Source: Rhodovulum adriaticum (GTDB lineage: Bacteria; Pseudomonadota; Alphaproteobacteria; Rhodobacterales; Rhodobacteraceae). From it: a DNA stretch of 64,000 nt. Positions 35,498 to 46,016 of this stretch are shown here, piece after piece. The notes below the pieces were generated by a model that searched no databases, had not been told where the DNA came from, and saw only the letters and a program-made list of their open reading frames with translations. The DNA lies in the NCBI RefSeq assembly GCF_004345735.1, contig NZ_SLXL01000001.1:1-64000 (forward strand), written 5' to 3'. A program made the position numbers and the translations under genes. The stretch's first letter is position 1; each line of letters opens with the position of its first letter.

Positions 35498-37344
35498 GTG
35501 CGCCCGAATAGCCTTTCGATATCGGCCAGCCGCAATTCCACATAGGTCGGCCGCCCGTGGTTGCACTGGCCCGAATGGGGCGTGGCCTCCATCTCGCGCA
35601 ACAGCGCGTTCATCTCGTCCACCCGCATCCGGCGGCCAGAGCGGATAGAGCCATGACACGCCACACGGCTAAGGATCGCCTCGATCCGGGCTTGCAGGGT
35701 CTGGCTGTCGCCCAGATCCGACAACTCGTCCACGATATCGCGGATCAGCGCCTCGGCGTTCACCTCGCCCAGCAGGGCGGGGGTTTCGCGCACGGCGACC
35801 GTTCCGGGGCCGAAGGGTTCCAGCGTCAGGCCCAGCCGGGCCAGCGTGTCCGCATGATCCATCAACGCCGCGGCGTCGCCCTCGGACAGGGTCACGATTT
35901 CGGGGATCAGCAGCGCCTGCGCAGCAACGCCGGTTTCGGCCATCTGGCGTTTCAGTTTCTCGTAGACCAGCCGTTCATGGGCGGCGTGCTGATCGACGAT
36001 GACCATGCCGGTTTCGGTCTGGGCGATGATGTAGTTTTCATGCACCTGCGCACGCGCCGCGCCCAACGGCAGGGCGGTCGCCTCTGGCGCGGGCTCTGCC
36101 CCCTCAAACCGGGCCGAGGGTTCGGCCAGTTCGCCCCCCAGCGGCGCCTGTGCATGTTCCGGCAGCGGGGCCTGCGCAGCAAAGGCGGCGGAGATCGCCC
36201 CACGGCTGGGGCGGTCCATCTGGTAGACGCGGGGGGAAACGGGTTCGGGCCGCATCGCGCCCAGCGTCGCCCCCGCCACAGTGGTCGATGCCCGGTGCCC
36301 CGCCTCGGCCAGCGCATGGCGCAGGGCGGACACGATCAGCCCCCGCACCACGCCCGGCGCACGAAAGCGGACCTCGGCCTTGGCCGGGTGCACGTTCACA
36401 TCCACCAGATGCGGGTCGCATTCAACGAACAGCACCGCCGCCGGGTGCCGGTCGCGCGACAGGAAATCGGCATAGGCCCCGCGCAGCGCACCCACCAGCA
36501 GCTTGTCCCGCACAGGGCGGCCATTGACGAACAGATATTGCGCCACCGACGAGCCGCGCGAATAGGTCGGCAGGGCAGCATAGCCCGTCAACGTGATCTC
36601 TTCGCGGGTGGCCCCGATCGGCAGGGCGTTTTCGGCAAACTCGTTGCCCAACACCCGCGCCAGCCGCCGGTGCAGCGCGTCGAACAGATCGCCGGTTTCC
36701 GCGTCGGCGCGGAAGGTCACGCGCCCCTCGCCCCCGCCCGAGACATCGCGCAAGGTGAACCCAACGAAGGGTTCGGCCATCGCCAGCCGCTTCACCACGT
36801 CGGAAATCGCCTGCGCCTCGGCCCGGTCGGAGCGCAGGAATTTCAGCCGCGCGGGCGTGGCGTAGAACAGATCGCGCAATTCAACCACGGTGCCCTGCGA
36901 CAGGGCGGCGGGCGCGACCGCCCCCATCTGGCCGCCAGACACGGTGATGCGCGCGCCCTCGCCCCCCGCAACGCGCGAGGTGATGGCCAGCCGCCCCACC
37001 GCCCCCAGCGAGGGCAACGCCTCGCCCCGGAAACCAAAGCTGTGGATATCCAGCAGGTCGCTGCCGTCGATCTTGGACGTGGCGTGCCGGGCCAGCGCCA
37101 AGGGCAGATCATCCGCCGGGATGCCGCAGCCGTCGTCGGTGACGCGGATCAGCGTCTTGCCGCCCTCGGCATGGGCCACCTCGATCCGTCGGGCACCCGC
37201 GTCCAAGGCGTTTTCCACCAGTTCCTTGACCGCAGAGGCCGGGCGTTCCACCACCTCGCCCGCGGCGATACGGTTGATTGCCCCCTCGTCAAGCTGACGA
37301 ATTCTGGGGGTATCTGCATGTATGTTGGGGGCGGGCGAATTCAT
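35494..37344 (-). CDS. mutL: DNA mismatch repair protein MutL
   Basis: A 616-residue GHKL ATPase that couples MutS mismatch recognition to strand incision. N-terminal motifs are [10 protein letters not shown] (Glu41, Asn45), DDGCGI and GFRGEAL. The C-terminal domain carries the latent endonuclease motif [12 protein letters not shown] at 451-462, plus ACHGSIRSG and QCNHGRP. So this MutL should nick DNA itself and no MutH is expected. It is coupled to rmuC downstream. Confidence 0.97.
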   Translation of the reverse strand: MNSPAPNIHADTPRIRQLDEGAINRIAAGEVVERPASAVKELVENALDAGARRIEVAHAEGGKTLIRVTDDGCGIPADDLPLALARHATSKIDGSDLLDIHSFGFRGEALPSLGAVGRLAITSRVAGGEGARITVSGGQMGAVAPAALSQGTVVELRDLFYATPARLKFLRSDRAEAQAISDVVKRLAMAEPFVGFTLRDVSGGGEGRVTFRADAETGDLFDALHRRLARVLGNEFAENALPIGATREEITLTGYAALPTYSRGSSVAQYLFVNGRPVRDKLLVGALRGAYADFLSRDRHPAAVLFVECDPHLVDVNVHPAKAEVRFRAPGVVRGLIVSALRHALAEAGHRASTTVAGATLGAMRPEPVSPRVYQMDRPSRGAISAAFAAQAPLPEHAQAPLGGELAEPSARFEGAEPAPEATALPLGAARAQVHENYIIAQTETGMVIVDQHAAHERLVYEKLKRQMAETGVAAQALLIPEIVTLSEGDAAALMDHADTLARLGLTLEPFGPGTVAVRETPALLGEVNAEALIRDIVDELSDLGDSQTLQARIEAILSRVACHGSIRSGRRMRVDEMNALLREMEATPHSGQCNHGRPTYVELRLADIERLFGRT

Positions 37345-37386
37345 GCCCCAACAGATAGCATGCCCTCGCGCGATTCGGCCATGGGC

Positions 37387-39132
37387 TCAGCCGCGGTTGG
37401 TGATCCAGCGGCACTGATAGGGGGCAAAGGGAATTTCCGGCCCGGTGGGCGAGATCGTTTCGCCCGACAGCAGGTCCACCCAATCCTCGCCCCCGATCAG
37501 GTTGATGGAAATGGGCGGCACGAACACCTCTTCGCAGCTGACATTGTGCAGGGCAAAGATCGACTGGTCGCGGTCCAGGCTTTGCCGCCACAACCCGAAC
37601 AGACGGTGATCCAGGTGCAGGGTGAACTGCGTCGCGTTGGGGTGAAAGGCGGGTTGCTGACGGCGGATCTCGATCCTGCGGCGCATGTGGCGCAACACCT
37701 GCGCCTGGGTCGAATCCGGATCCTCCAGCCGGGCCAGCAGCGTGGGATAATCCCAGCGATGCCGGTTGATCGCGCGTTTCACCCCGGTCTTTTCCACCCC
37801 GGCATGGTCATTGGGCGTGCCCAGCATCGAGTGGATGTAAAAGGCCGGGATGCCCTCCAGCGCCATCACGATGGTCTGGGAACACAGGAACCGTTCCAAC
37901 TGGTGCGCGTCCTCACCGGCAAAGGTGCCCTTCATCGCGTCGAACCAGGTTATGTTCAGTTCATAGGGCGCCTCGCCCCCGCCGTTCAGGGTGCGCATCG
38001 ACACCTCGCCGCCAAAGGACCGGACCGCCCCGATGATCTGGCCGATCTCTTCCTCGGGCAACAAACCCTCTACGGGCCGCATGCCGATCCCGTCATGGGA
38101 CGCGGTAAAGTTCAGATAGGCACAGCCCAGTTGCGCAGGCGGCATCGTCGCCTGCCAGCGGTGCAGGTATTGCGCGGTGCCCGACATCAGCGCGTGCAGG
38201 ATCAGTGGCGGCAGGGAAAAGTTGTAGACCGCGTGCGCCTCGTTCCGGTTGCCGAAATAGGACAGGTTTTCGACGTTGGGCACGTTGGTTTCGGTCAGCA
38301 GAATGATCGGTTCCACCGCGAAATCGCACAACACCCGCATCAACTGCACGATCGCGTGGGTCTGCGGCATGTGGATCGAGGGCGTACCGGCCTCTTTCCA
38401 CAGAAAGGCCACCGCATCCAGCCGCACGATGCGGATGCCGTTGTCGACATGCAGCCGCATGATCCGCAGGAATTCCAGCAGCACCTCGGGGTTGCGGAAA
38501 TCCAGGTCCACCTGATCGTGACTGAAGGTGCACCAGACATGGCGCACCCCGTTCACCGTTTCGACCTCGCGCAGCAGGGGGCTGGTGCGCGGGCGCACCA
38601 CCGGCGACAGATCGTCCTCCGGCGAGGCCTCGAAGAAGAAGCGGTCATAGGGCGGCTGGCCCTGCCGGTAGGCGTTGAACCAGGCCGACTGGCTGGACAC
38701 ATGGTTCAGCACCAGATCCGACATCACCGTGAAATCCCCGGCAATCCGGTTGATGTCGGCCCAGTCGCCCAGGTTGGAATTGACCGCCCGGTAATCGGTG
38801 ACCGCGAACCCGTCATCCGAGGTAAAGGGAAAGAAGGGCAGAATATGCACCGAACTGACCGTGCCCCGCAGGTAGTGGTGCAGAAAGTCGTGCAGCAGGT
38901 CCAGCGGCTTGTGCTGGCCGTCCTGGATGGAATTGCCATAGGTGATGACCATCGCGTCATGGGGCGACCACAGCCGGTTGGACGGCGTGCGTGCCCGGCG
39001 CCGGGGGTGGCTGCCCTCGGGCCAAAAGGCCTCGATCACGTTGTTGACCAGCAGATCGCGGTCGGTCTCGGGATAGACGCGGCCGATCAGGTCGGCCAGC
39101 TTCATCCGCAGGTTTTGAGAGGGTTCGGGCAT
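37387..39132 (-). CDS. GH13_18 sugar phosphorylase
   Basis: A 581-residue alpha-amylase-fold enzyme of the sucrose phosphorylase group. Asp239 (IRIVRLDAVAF) is the probable nucleophile, Glu281 (LLTETNVP) the acid/base and Asp347 (FTASHDGIG) the third carboxylate. Length is above sucrose phosphorylase (about 490) and fits glucosylglycerate or sucrose-6-phosphate phosphorylases. No sugar transporter or regulator is adjacent. A role in compatible-solute turnover is possible but unproven. A second in-frame ATG lies nine codons in. Confidence 0.85.
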   Translation of the reverse strand: MPEPSQNLRMKLADLIGRVYPETDRDLLVNNVIEAFWPEGSHPRRRARTPSNRLWSPHDAMVITYGNSIQDGQHKPLDLLHDFLHHYLRGTVSSVHILPFFPFTSDDGFAVTDYRAVNSNLGDWADINRIAGDFTVMSDLVLNHVSSQSAWFNAYRQGQPPYDRFFFEASPEDDLSPVVRPRTSPLLREVETVNGVRHVWCTFSHDQVDLDFRNPEVLLEFLRIMRLHVDNGIRIVRLDAVAFLWKEAGTPSIHMPQTHAIVQLMRVLCDFAVEPIILLTETNVPNVENLSYFGNRNEAHAVYNFSLPPLILHALMSGTAQYLHRWQATMPPAQLGCAYLNFTASHDGIGMRPVEGLLPEEEIGQIIGAVRSFGGEVSMRTLNGGGEAPYELNITWFDAMKGTFAGEDAHQLERFLCSQTIVMALEGIPAFYIHSMLGTPNDHAGVEKTGVKRAINRHRWDYPTLLARLEDPDSTQAQVLRHMRRRIEIRRQQPAFHPNATQFTLHLDHRLFGLWRQSLDRDQSIFALHNVSCEEVFVPPISINLIGGEDWVDLLSGETISPTGPEIPFAPYQCRWITNRG

Positions 39133-39187
39133 CTGCGCTTGGACTTTGCTTTGCCGTCACCCTTGCGCGGCACTGCGGCAAAGGCAA

Positions 39188-39213
39188 GGCGGCGCGTCGT
39201 GAAACGCGCCGCC
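39188..39213 (-). terminator. Hairpin after the DUF1523 gene
   Basis: GGCGGCGCGT (39188-39197) pairs perfectly with ACGCGCCGCC (39204-39213). On the minus strand it follows the DUF1523 stop by about 50 bases and precedes TTGCCTTTGC, a poor T-run. Confidence 0.5.
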
Positions 39214-39265
39214 GAAAGGGTCGAATGCCCAATATTCAGGCAAGTAGTGGCCGCGCGCGCGGTCC

Positions 39266-39898
39266 TCAGCGCCGCTTGCCCCCGAATATCCGCTTGAAGA
39301 TCCCCTCGGCCCGGTCATCCACGCTTTCCATAAAATCGCCGGCCTCATCGATCAGCGGTTCGATCCGGTCCTCTTTGAACCGGGCCAGGATCCGCCAGAT
39401 CCACAACGCGATCAGCGCCAGGACGGACAGGAACACGATGTTGAACCACGGGATGATCGTCACCTCGGGGCTGTCGACCTCGCGCAGCTTGACCGCGTTG
39501 GGATAGATCGACAGGTACTCGTTGCGCCACCCGTAATGGGTCACGACCATCCATTGCGGGGCGTCCCGGGTCGAAACCGCATCGCGGGCCAGGGCCTGCA
39601 GGTTGGAACTGTTGACCTTGAAATAGGGCGGCCAGCCCCAGCCGGTATCCTCGTTACGATAGACGTTGGGATCGCCATCGGGCGTGAAGCTCTCGATGAA
39701 CATCACGTCGCGGTTGGCGCTGCCCTCTTGCATCCCGGGCGTGGACCGCGCCCAGAAGATCGAGTTGTCGCCGTAATCGATCCGGCGCACATCGGTATTG
39801 GTGATGCGGACGATATCGTGCTGCGGCAGCGTGTAGTGCAGGAAGGACGCCACCAGCGCGGCAATCACCGCAAGGAAGGTCCATTTGACGTAAACCAT
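39266..39898 (-). CDS. DUF1523-family membrane protein
   Basis: A 210-residue protein with an N-terminal helix (WTFLAVIAALVASFLHYTL), an extracytoplasmic domain carrying DIVRITNTDVRRIDYGDNSI and RNEDTGWGWPPYFKVNSS, and a second helix (IIPWFNIVFLSVLALIALWIW) before a charged tail. It matches DUF1523, a family common in Rhodobacteraceae with no known function. The ATG at 39898 is the first residue before the signal-anchor. Seven bases separate it from the upstream small membrane protein. Confidence 0.85.
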   Translation of the reverse strand: MVYVKWTFLAVIAALVASFLHYTLPQHDIVRITNTDVRRIDYGDNSIFWARSTPGMQEGSANRDVMFIESFTPDGDPNVYRNEDTGWGWPPYFKVNSSNLQALARDAVSTRDAPQWMVVTHYGWRNEYLSIYPNAVKLREVDSPEVTIIPWFNIVFLSVLALIALWIWRILARFKEDRIEPLIDEAGDFMESVDDRAEGIFKRIFGGKRR

Positions 39899-39905
39899 TG
39901 CAGCC

Positions 39906-40172
39906 TCACATGTAATTCGTGATATAGATGATCGCGCCGACAACGATGGTCGGCACGACGTAAACCCCCAGGATCAGCTTGCGGCGCAGCGAGGCGTCGT
40001 ATTCCTCCAGCCCCTCGCGGACAAAGGCGGCCCGGTCGCCCTGACGGATGTCCTGATCCCATTCGCGTTCCAGTTTGCCGCGCCGCACGGCACGCGAATA
40101 GAGCGACAGGCTGACATAGACCACTGTCAGGGCGATGAAGCCCAGGATCACAAAGCGCAAGAGCGCGATCAT
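39906..40172 (-). CDS. Small membrane protein, function unknown
   Basis: An 88-residue protein with helices at both ends (LLRFVILGFIALTVVYVSL and LILGVYVVPTIVVGAIIYI) and a charged middle (RRGKLEREWDQDIRQGD). No family recognised. The tight spacing to the DUF1523 gene suggests they act together. Confidence 0.75.
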   Translation of the reverse strand: MIALLRFVILGFIALTVVYVSLSLYSRAVRRGKLEREWDQDIRQGDRAAFVREGLEEYDASLRRKLILGVYVVPTIVVGAIIYITNYM

Positions 40173-40278
40173 CGCTGCCCCTTTCCGGACGGGAACCCGT
40201 CACCCTCTGCCCGACAATATAGGTCAACCGCGCGGCGTTTTGCACCCTTTCGCCTTGCTGCGGCGCAAGGGCGCGGGG

Positions 40279-41130
40279 TCAGGCCGGGGCAAGGCCCAGG
40301 TTGTCGATCAGGCGCACCCCGTCCAGATGCGCCGCCGCCAGCAACCGCGCGGGCCGGTCCAGCACATCCAGCGGAACCAGGCTGTCGGCGGCGCGCAGGT
40401 CGATATAGTCGACCGACGCGAACCCGCCCGCCAGAACGGCATCGCGGGCCGCGGCCAATGCCTGCGCGACCGGCACCCCGTCCCCGATCGCCCCGGCGGC
40501 CTGCTGCAACGCGCGATACAGCACCGGCGCCTGCGCACGCGCCGCGGGCGACAGCCGCACATTGCGAGAGGACAGCGCCAGCCCGTCCCCCTCGCGCACG
40601 ATGGGACAGCCGACGATTTCAACGGGAATATCCAGATCCCGCGCCATGCGGCGCACCACCGCCAGTTGCTGAAAATCCTTTTCGCCGAAACAGGCGATAT
40701 CGGCCTGGGTCTGGGCGAACAGCTTGGCCACCACGGTTGTCACCCCGTCGAAATGGCCGGGCCGGTGCGCGCCGCACAACCCCTCGGTCAGACCCGCGAC
40801 CGAAACAGTGGTGGCAAAGCCGGGCGGATAGACCTGGTCGGGATCGGGCGCATAGATGGCATCCACCGCATAGGGCGCCAGCTTGGCCGCGTCGTCCTGC
40901 TCGGTCCGGGGATATTTCGCCAGGTCATCCGCGTTGTCGAACTGGCGCGGATTGACAAAGATCGTGACGATCACGCGGTCGGCGCGGGCCTTGGCCACCT
41001 CTACCAGGCTAAGATGCCCGGCATGCAGCGCGCCCATCGTGGGCACCACCGCCACGCGCTGCCCCTGCCCGCGCCAGCGCGCGGTCATCTCACGCAGATC
41101 GGCCAGCCGCCGCAGGATCGGCGCGGTCAT
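40279..41130 (-). CDS. panC: Pantothenate synthetase
   Basis: ATP-dependent condensation of pantoate with beta-alanine. The 283-residue product has [15 protein letters not shown] (HxGH nucleotide motif), [17 protein letters not shown] and LALSSRN, all family signatures. The start at 41130 overlaps panB (ATGA), so the two pantothenate genes form an operon. Normal length, no anomalies. Confidence 0.97.
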   Translation of the reverse strand: MTAPILRRLADLREMTARWRGQGQRVAVVPTMGALHAGHLSLVEVAKARADRVIVTIFVNPRQFDNADDLAKYPRTEQDDAAKLAPYAVDAIYAPDPDQVYPPGFATTVSVAGLTEGLCGAHRPGHFDGVTTVVAKLFAQTQADIACFGEKDFQQLAVVRRMARDLDIPVEIVGCPIVREGDGLALSSRNVRLSPAARAQAPVLYRALQQAAGAIGDGVPVAQALAAARDAVLAGGFASVDYIDLRAADSLVPLDVLDRPARLLAAAHLDGVRLIDNLGLAPA

Positions 41131-41945
41131 GTCGCGTCCCCGAACACATGCTCGGCCGCCGGAAAACGGCGCGCGCGCACCTCTTCGGCATAGGCGGCGA
41201 TGGCGGCCTGCGCGCCCTGCCCCAGTTCGGCATAGCGCTTGGCGAATTTCGGTTGGAAATCGGTGAACAGGCCCAGCATGTCGTCGATCACCAGCACCTG
41301 CCCGTCGCACCCGGCAGAGGCGCCGATACCGATGGTCGGAATCGCCACCGTTTCGGTAATCCGGTCGGCCAGCGCGGCAGGCACCTTTTCCAGCACCACG
41401 GAAAACGCGCCAGCCTCCGCCACCGCCTGCGCATCTGTCAGCACCCGGTCGGCATCCGCGCCGCGGCCCTGCACCTTGTAGCCGCCCAGCGTGTTGATCG
41501 CCTGCGGGGTCAGCCCGACATGGGCCATCACCGGGATCGAGCGCGCCGTCAGAAAGCGGATCGTATCCGCCATCGCGGCGCCGCCCTCCAGCTTGACCGC
41601 GCCGGCGCCGGTTTCGCGCATCAGCCGGGCGGCATTGCGAAAGGCCTGCTCGGGGCTTTCTTCATAGCTGCCGAAGGGCATGTCGATGACCATCAGGGCA
41701 CGATCCAGCCCACGCGCCACCGCCTGCCCGTGCAGGATCATCATGTCCATCGTCACGCCCAGGGTCGAGGGCAGGCCGTGCAGCACCATGCCCACGCTGT
41801 CGCCCACCAGAACCACGTCGCATTCCGCGTCGGCCAGACGTGCCACGGGCGTGGTATAGGCCGTCAGACACACCAGCGGCGCACCGCCCTTGCGGGCCTG
41901 CACGTCCACTGCGGTCAACTGGCGTTGTCTCGCATTGGCGCTCAT
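41127..41945 (-). CDS. panB: Ketopantoate hydroxymethyltransferase
   Basis: Transfers a hydroxymethyl group from methylene-tetrahydrofolate to 2-oxoisovalerate, the first committed step to pantothenate. The 272-residue TIM barrel shows [21 protein letters not shown] (metal-binding Asp), VKLEGG and HVGLTPQ. GGGAGGAGG precedes the ATG at 41945. TATAAG on the minus strand (41981-41976) could be its -10 element. Divergent from the ABC binding-protein gene. Confidence 0.97.
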   Translation of the reverse strand: MSANARQRQLTAVDVQARKGGAPLVCLTAYTTPVARLADAECDVVLVGDSVGMVLHGLPSTLGVTMDMMILHGQAVARGLDRALMVIDMPFGSYEESPEQAFRNAARLMRETGAGAVKLEGGAAMADTIRFLTARSIPVMAHVGLTPQAINTLGGYKVQGRGADADRVLTDAQAVAEAGAFSVVLEKVPAALADRITETVAIPTIGIGASAGCDGQVLVIDDMLGLFTDFQPKFAKRYAELGQGAQAAIAAYAEEVRARRFPAAEHVFGDAT

Positions 41946-42084
41946 CGCGTCCTCCTCCCGGTCACGGTGGCGGGGCTTATAGCCATGCCGCGCCGCAGAA
42001 TCCAGACCTGCCCGGCGCGCGGCCTCTTGCGCTTTGGCCCGCCGCACCGCCAGATGGGTGCAACCGAGCTGGAGGAGAGTCTCG

Positions 42085-43551
42085 ATGCGCCTTGTTGCCC
42101 CCACCCTGTGTGCCGTCCTGCTGGCAGGCGCCGCGATGGCCGCAGAGGACCGGATCACCCTAGGCATGGTGCTGGAACCGCCGAACCTGGACCCCACCGC
42201 CGGGGCCGCCGCCGCCATCGACGAGGTGGTCTATGCCAACCTGTTCGAGGGGTTGACGCGATTCGCCCCCGACGGGCGCATCGTGCCCGCCCTGGCCGCC
42301 AGATGGGAGGTCAGCGCAGACGCCACGCGCTATACCTTTCACCTGCGGGACGGCGTGACCTTTCACGACGGCACCGCGATGGATGCCGACGATGTGATCT
42401 TTACCCTAGATCGCGCACGGGCCGAGGACAGCACCAACGCGCAGAAACAGCTTTTCGCCGGGATCGAGCGGGTCGAGGCGCTGGACCCGCTGACCGTGCG
42501 CGTGACCCTGTCCGCCCCCGATGGCGATTTCCCCTTCAAGATGGCCTGGGGCGACGCGGTAATCGTGGCCCCCGAAAGCGCGGACAGCCTGGCAACGGCC
42601 CCCATCGGCACCGGCCCCTTCCGCCTGGCCCGCTGGGCCAAGGGCGACCGGGTGGACCTAGTGCGCAGCCCCGATTACTGGGGCACGTCCCCCGCGCTGG
42701 CGGCGGCCACGTTCAAGTTCATCTCGGACCCCAACGCCGCCTTCGCCGCGATGATGGCCGGTGACGTGGACGCCTTTCCGAACTTTCCGGCGCCGGAAAC
42801 GCTTGAGCTGTTCGAGGCCGATCCGCGTTTTTCCGTCATCGTCGGCACGACCGAGGGCGAAACGATCCTGGCGATGAACAACCGCCAACCGCCGCTGGAC
42901 GATCCCCGGGTGCGCGCCGCGATTGCCCATGCCATCGACCGGCAGGACATCATCGACGGGGCCATGTTCGGCTATGGCACGCCCATCGGCACCCATTTCG
43001 CGCCCCACCACCCGGCCTATCTGGACCTGACCGGCCTGTCGGCCCATGACCCCGACAAGGCCCGCGCCCTGCTGGCCGAGGCCGGGCTGGAAACGGTCAA
43101 GCTGCGGCTGGCCCTGCCGCCCCCGGCCTATGCCCGCCGCGGCGGCGAGATCCTGGCCGCGCAACTGCGCGCGGTGGGGATCGAGACCGAGATCACCAAC
43201 CTGGAATGGGCGCAGTGGCTGGAACAGGTGTTCCGCGGCCATGATTTCGACCTGACCATCATCAGCCATACAGAACCCGCCGATATCGGCATCTACGCCC
43301 GGCCGGATTATTACTTTGGCTATGGCGATACCGAGTTCGCGGGCCTGATGGAGCGACTGGCCACCACCGCCGCCCCGGCCGAGCGCACCGCGATCTTGCA
43401 CGCCGCCCAACGCATGATCGCCGAGGAACATGTCAACGGCTACCTGTTCCAACTGGCCAAGACCGGGGTCGCCGATGCCCGCATCCGGGGCCTGTGGGAA
43501 AACGCCCCCACCCAGGCCAACGATCTGACCGGCGTTTCCTGGGCCGAGTGA
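42085..43551 (+). CDS. Peptide-type ABC substrate-binding protein
   Basis: A 488-residue periplasmic solute-binding protein of the SBP_bac_5 (DppA/OppA) family. Signal peptide [19 protein letters not shown], then [18 protein letters not shown] and [15 protein letters not shown], which define the family. GGAGGAGAG precedes the ATG at 42085. The permease and ATPase genes start at 45072 in the same direction, separated only by an opposing creatinase gene. The ligand could be a peptide, creatine/guanidino compound or other amine; this is not decidable from sequence. Confidence 0.93.
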   Translation: MRLVAPTLCAVLLAGAAMAAEDRITLGMVLEPPNLDPTAGAAAAIDEVVYANLFEGLTRFAPDGRIVPALAARWEVSADATRYTFHLRDGVTFHDGTAMDADDVIFTLDRARAEDSTNAQKQLFAGIERVEALDPLTVRVTLSAPDGDFPFKMAWGDAVIVAPESADSLATAPIGTGPFRLARWAKGDRVDLVRSPDYWGTSPALAAATFKFISDPNAAFAAMMAGDVDAFPNFPAPETLELFEADPRFSVIVGTTEGETILAMNNRQPPLDDPRVRAAIAHAIDRQDIIDGAMFGYGTPIGTHFAPHHPAYLDLTGLSAHDPDKARALLAEAGLETVKLRLALPPPAYARRGGEILAAQLRAVGIETEITNLEWAQWLEQVFRGHDFDLTIISHTEPADIGIYARPDYYFGYGDTEFAGLMERLATTAAPAERTAILHAAQRMIAEEHVNGYLFQLAKTGVADARIRGLWENAPTQANDLTGVSWAE

Positions 43552-43566
43552 GGGGCATTCAAAGGG

Positions 43567-43638
43567 GCGCCTGCGGCGCAATCCTGTTTGCCCGCCCCTG
43601 ACGGGGCGGGCCATTTGGGTATTTGGACCAAGAAGAAG
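43567..43638 (+). repeat. 3' element, copy C
   Basis: Hairpin GCGCC-TGC-GGCGC (43567-43579), hairpin CCCGCCCC-TGAC-GGGGCGGG (43591-43610), then GGGTATTTGGACCAAGAAG ending AAG at 43638. It starts 16 bases after the binding-protein stop, in sense. It also lies 14 bases before the end of the convergent creatinase gene. Confidence 0.72.
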
Positions 43639-43651
43639 GGGGGCGACCCGG

Positions 43652-44857
43652 TCAGCCCACCACGTTAGATTCGGGGCCGTAGGGGTAGCCGGTGATGTTC
43701 TCGGCGCCATCCTCGGTAATGATCAGGATATCGTGTTCGCGGTAACCGCCCGCGCCCGGCTGACCCTGCGGAATGGTCAACATCGGTTCCATCGAGATCA
43801 CCATGCCCGGTTCCAGCACCGTTTCGATATCCTCACGCATTTCCAATCCGGCCTCGCGCCCGTAGTAGTGGGACAGAAGGCCGAAGCTGTGGCCATAGCC
43901 GAAGCTGCGGTATTGCAGCAGGTCGCGCTCGGTGAAGAAGGCGTTGATCGCGTGGGTGACCTGGGCGCAACTGACCCCGGGTTTCAGCAGTGACATGCCG
44001 TATTCATGGGCCGCCACGTTGGCCTGCCAGATGGCCAGGCTGGCGGCGTCCACCTCACCCACGAACAGGGTGCGTTCCAGCGCGGTGTAATAGCCCGAGA
44101 TCATCGGGAAGGTATTCAGCGACAGGATATCGCCGCGCCGTATTTGCCGCGCGGTGACGGGGTTATGCGCCCCATCGGTGTTCAGCCCGGACTGAAACCA
44201 GACCCAGGTGTCGCGATATTCGGCATCGGGAAAGCGGCGGGCGATTTCCAGTTCCATCGCGTCGCGCCCGGCCATGGCGATGTCGATTTCACGGGCGCCC
44301 GCGCGCACCGCGTCGCGGATTGCGTAGCCGCCGATATCGGCCACCTGCGCGCCTGCGCGAATCAGGGCGATCTCGGCCGCGCTTTTCCGCATGCGCTGCT
44401 GCATGGTGGCCGGTGCGATATCCAGGGTTTCGCGCGGGGAAAGGAAGCTTTCCAGCTTGGCCTTTTGCGTCAGGGTCAAGTGGTCGCCCTCATACCCCAC
44501 GGCGCGGCCCTGGCCTGCGACATGGGCCACCGCACGCCAGAAATTGTCCCGCTGCCAATCGGTATAGGTGATGTTGTCGGTGGCGCAGCGCCGCCAGGGC
44601 TGGCCCGCGTCGATCCCCGCGCTGATCGTCACCGCATCCGAGGCTGTGACCACCAGGGCGTAGGGCCGCCCGAAGCTGCAATAAAGAAAGCCCGAGTAAT
44701 AGGCCACGTTCTGCATAGAGGTCAGCACGACCACCTCGGCCCCCGCGGCATCCATGGCAGTGCGCAGGCCCATCAGGCGGGTGTCGTATTCGGCGGGTGA
44801 AAACGGCAGCGGGGCCTTTTCGCCATTATGGAAACGGTAGAAATCGGGACGGTTCAT
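43652..44857 (-). CDS. Creatinase (creatine amidinohydrolase)
   Basis: A 401-residue pita-bread (M24-fold) enzyme hydrolysing creatine to sarcosine and urea. Strong recall-level similarity to Pseudomonas creatinase: FLYCSFGRPYALVVT, YTDWQRDNFW, TWVWFQSGLNTDGAHNP, FGYGHSFG and the C-terminal GGYREHDILI. Length is the same as the known enzyme (about 403). GGGAG precedes the ATG at 44857. It lies in opposite orientation between the binding protein and permeases of a peptide-type importer. No sarcosine oxidase or creatininase is visible in the window. Confidence 0.93.
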   Translation of the reverse strand: MNRPDFYRFHNGEKAPLPFSPAEYDTRLMGLRTAMDAAGAEVVVLTSMQNVAYYSGFLYCSFGRPYALVVTASDAVTISAGIDAGQPWRRCATDNITYTDWQRDNFWRAVAHVAGQGRAVGYEGDHLTLTQKAKLESFLSPRETLDIAPATMQQRMRKSAAEIALIRAGAQVADIGGYAIRDAVRAGAREIDIAMAGRDAMELEIARRFPDAEYRDTWVWFQSGLNTDGAHNPVTARQIRRGDILSLNTFPMISGYYTALERTLFVGEVDAASLAIWQANVAAHEYGMSLLKPGVSCAQVTHAINAFFTERDLLQYRSFGYGHSFGLLSHYYGREAGLEMREDIETVLEPGMVISMEPMLTIPQGQPGAGGYREHDILIITEDGAENITGYPYGPESNVVG

Positions 44858-45071
44858 CTTGGGACTCCCAGGCTCGGGGGCCCGGAGATCGACCGGGCCG
44901 CATGCGATCCCGGCGTTCAGGACGAGGGGCGGGTCGTGCCGCCGGGCCTTGGGCTGCCCCCGCAGCGACGCCATCGCCACGCGGCCCGGGCGTTACCATA
45001 CCCATCGCGCGCGCCCCGGCAAGCGGGCAAATCCACTGGCGCGGCGGACGGGGCTTGCCTAGGGTCGGGCC

Positions 45072-46016
45072 ATGTTGCGCTATGCCCTTTCCCGATTGCT
45101 GTCGCTTGGCCTCAGCCTGCTGGTGGCCAGCGTGGTAGTCTTTGCGGTGATCGAGGTAATCCCGGGCGATCCGGCGGCCTTTATGCTGGGACTGAACGCC
45201 ACGCCCGAGGCCGTGGCCGCCCTGCGCGACGATCTGGGCCTGACCGGCAGCGCGGGGCTGCGCTATCTGGACTGGGCGGGGGGCATGCTGCGGGGCGATT
45301 TCGGGGTGTCCTATACCTATCGCGTGCCCGTGGCCGAGTTGCTGGCAGACCGGCTGTGGGTCTCGCTGCCGCTGGCGGTCTATGCGCTGGCGCTGTCCAC
45401 GGCCATCGCGCTGCCCGCCGGGATGTGGGCGGCGGCACGGCGCGGGGGCGCGGCGGATATCGGCGTGATGGGGGCGACGCAACTGGGCATCGCGGTGCCG
45501 AATTTCTGGTTCGCGATGCTGCTGGTGCTGCTTTTCGCGGTGAACCTGCGCTGGTTTCCGGCGGGCGGGTTTCCGGGCTGGGACGGCGGGGTGATGGCGG
45601 GGCTGAAGGCACTGACCCTGCCCGCCATCGCACTGGCCCTGCCGCAGGCCGCGATCCTGGCGCGGGTCATGCGGTCGGCCCTGATCGAGACGTTGGGGCA
45701 GGATTACATCCGCAGCGCACGGGCCAAGGGGCTGACGCGCGCGCAGGCGATCCGGCGGCACGGGGTTCGCAACGCGCTGATCCCGGTGCTGACGATCCTG
45801 GGGTTGCAGTTTTCCTTTCTGCTGGCCGGCGCGATCATCATCGAGAACGTGTTCTACCTGCCGGGCCTGGGGCGGCTGATCTTTCAGGCGATCACCCAGC
45901 GTGACCTGATCGTGGTGGAAAGCGTGGTGATGCTGCTGGTCTTTGCGGTGATCTGCGTGACCTTCGCGGTCGATATCGCCTACGCGGCGGTGGACCCCAG
46001 GCTGCGGCGGCGATGA
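45072..46016 (+). CDS. Peptide-type ABC permease (DppB family)
   Basis: A 314-residue membrane permease: IEVIPGDPAAFMLG after helix 1, and the EAA loop MRSALIETLGQDYIRSARAK. It has no obvious ribosome site; TAGGGT at 45060-45065 lies seven bases before the ATG, so the mRNA may be leaderless (inference). The gap 44858-45071 to the divergent creatinase shows no gene. Overlaps the next permease (ATGA). Confidence 0.93.
   Translation: MLRYALSRLLSLGLSLLVASVVVFAVIEVIPGDPAAFMLGLNATPEAVAALRDDLGLTGSAGLRYLDWAGGMLRGDFGVSYTYRVPVAELLADRLWVSLPLAVYALALSTAIALPAGMWAAARRGGAADIGVMGATQLGIAVPNFWFAMLLVLLFAVNLRWFPAGGFPGWDGGVMAGLKALTLPAIALALPQAAILARVMRSALIETLGQDYIRSARAKGLTRAQAIRRHGVRNALIPVLTILGLQFSFLLAGAIIIENVFYLPGLGRLIFQAITQRDLIVVESVVMLLVFAVICVTFAVDIAYAAVDPRLRRR

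Noticed and set aside
35557-39297. Very long plus-strand open frame (over 1200 codons)
   Set aside because: It runs antisense through mutL and the GH13 gene and is rich in His/Arg/Gln/Pro, the signature of a GC-biased shadow frame. No domain and no ribosome site.
44858-45071. Small plus-strand gene between creatinase and the permease
   Set aside because: Frames there have no ribosome site, high Arg/Pro/Gly content and no hydrophobic or conserved pattern.
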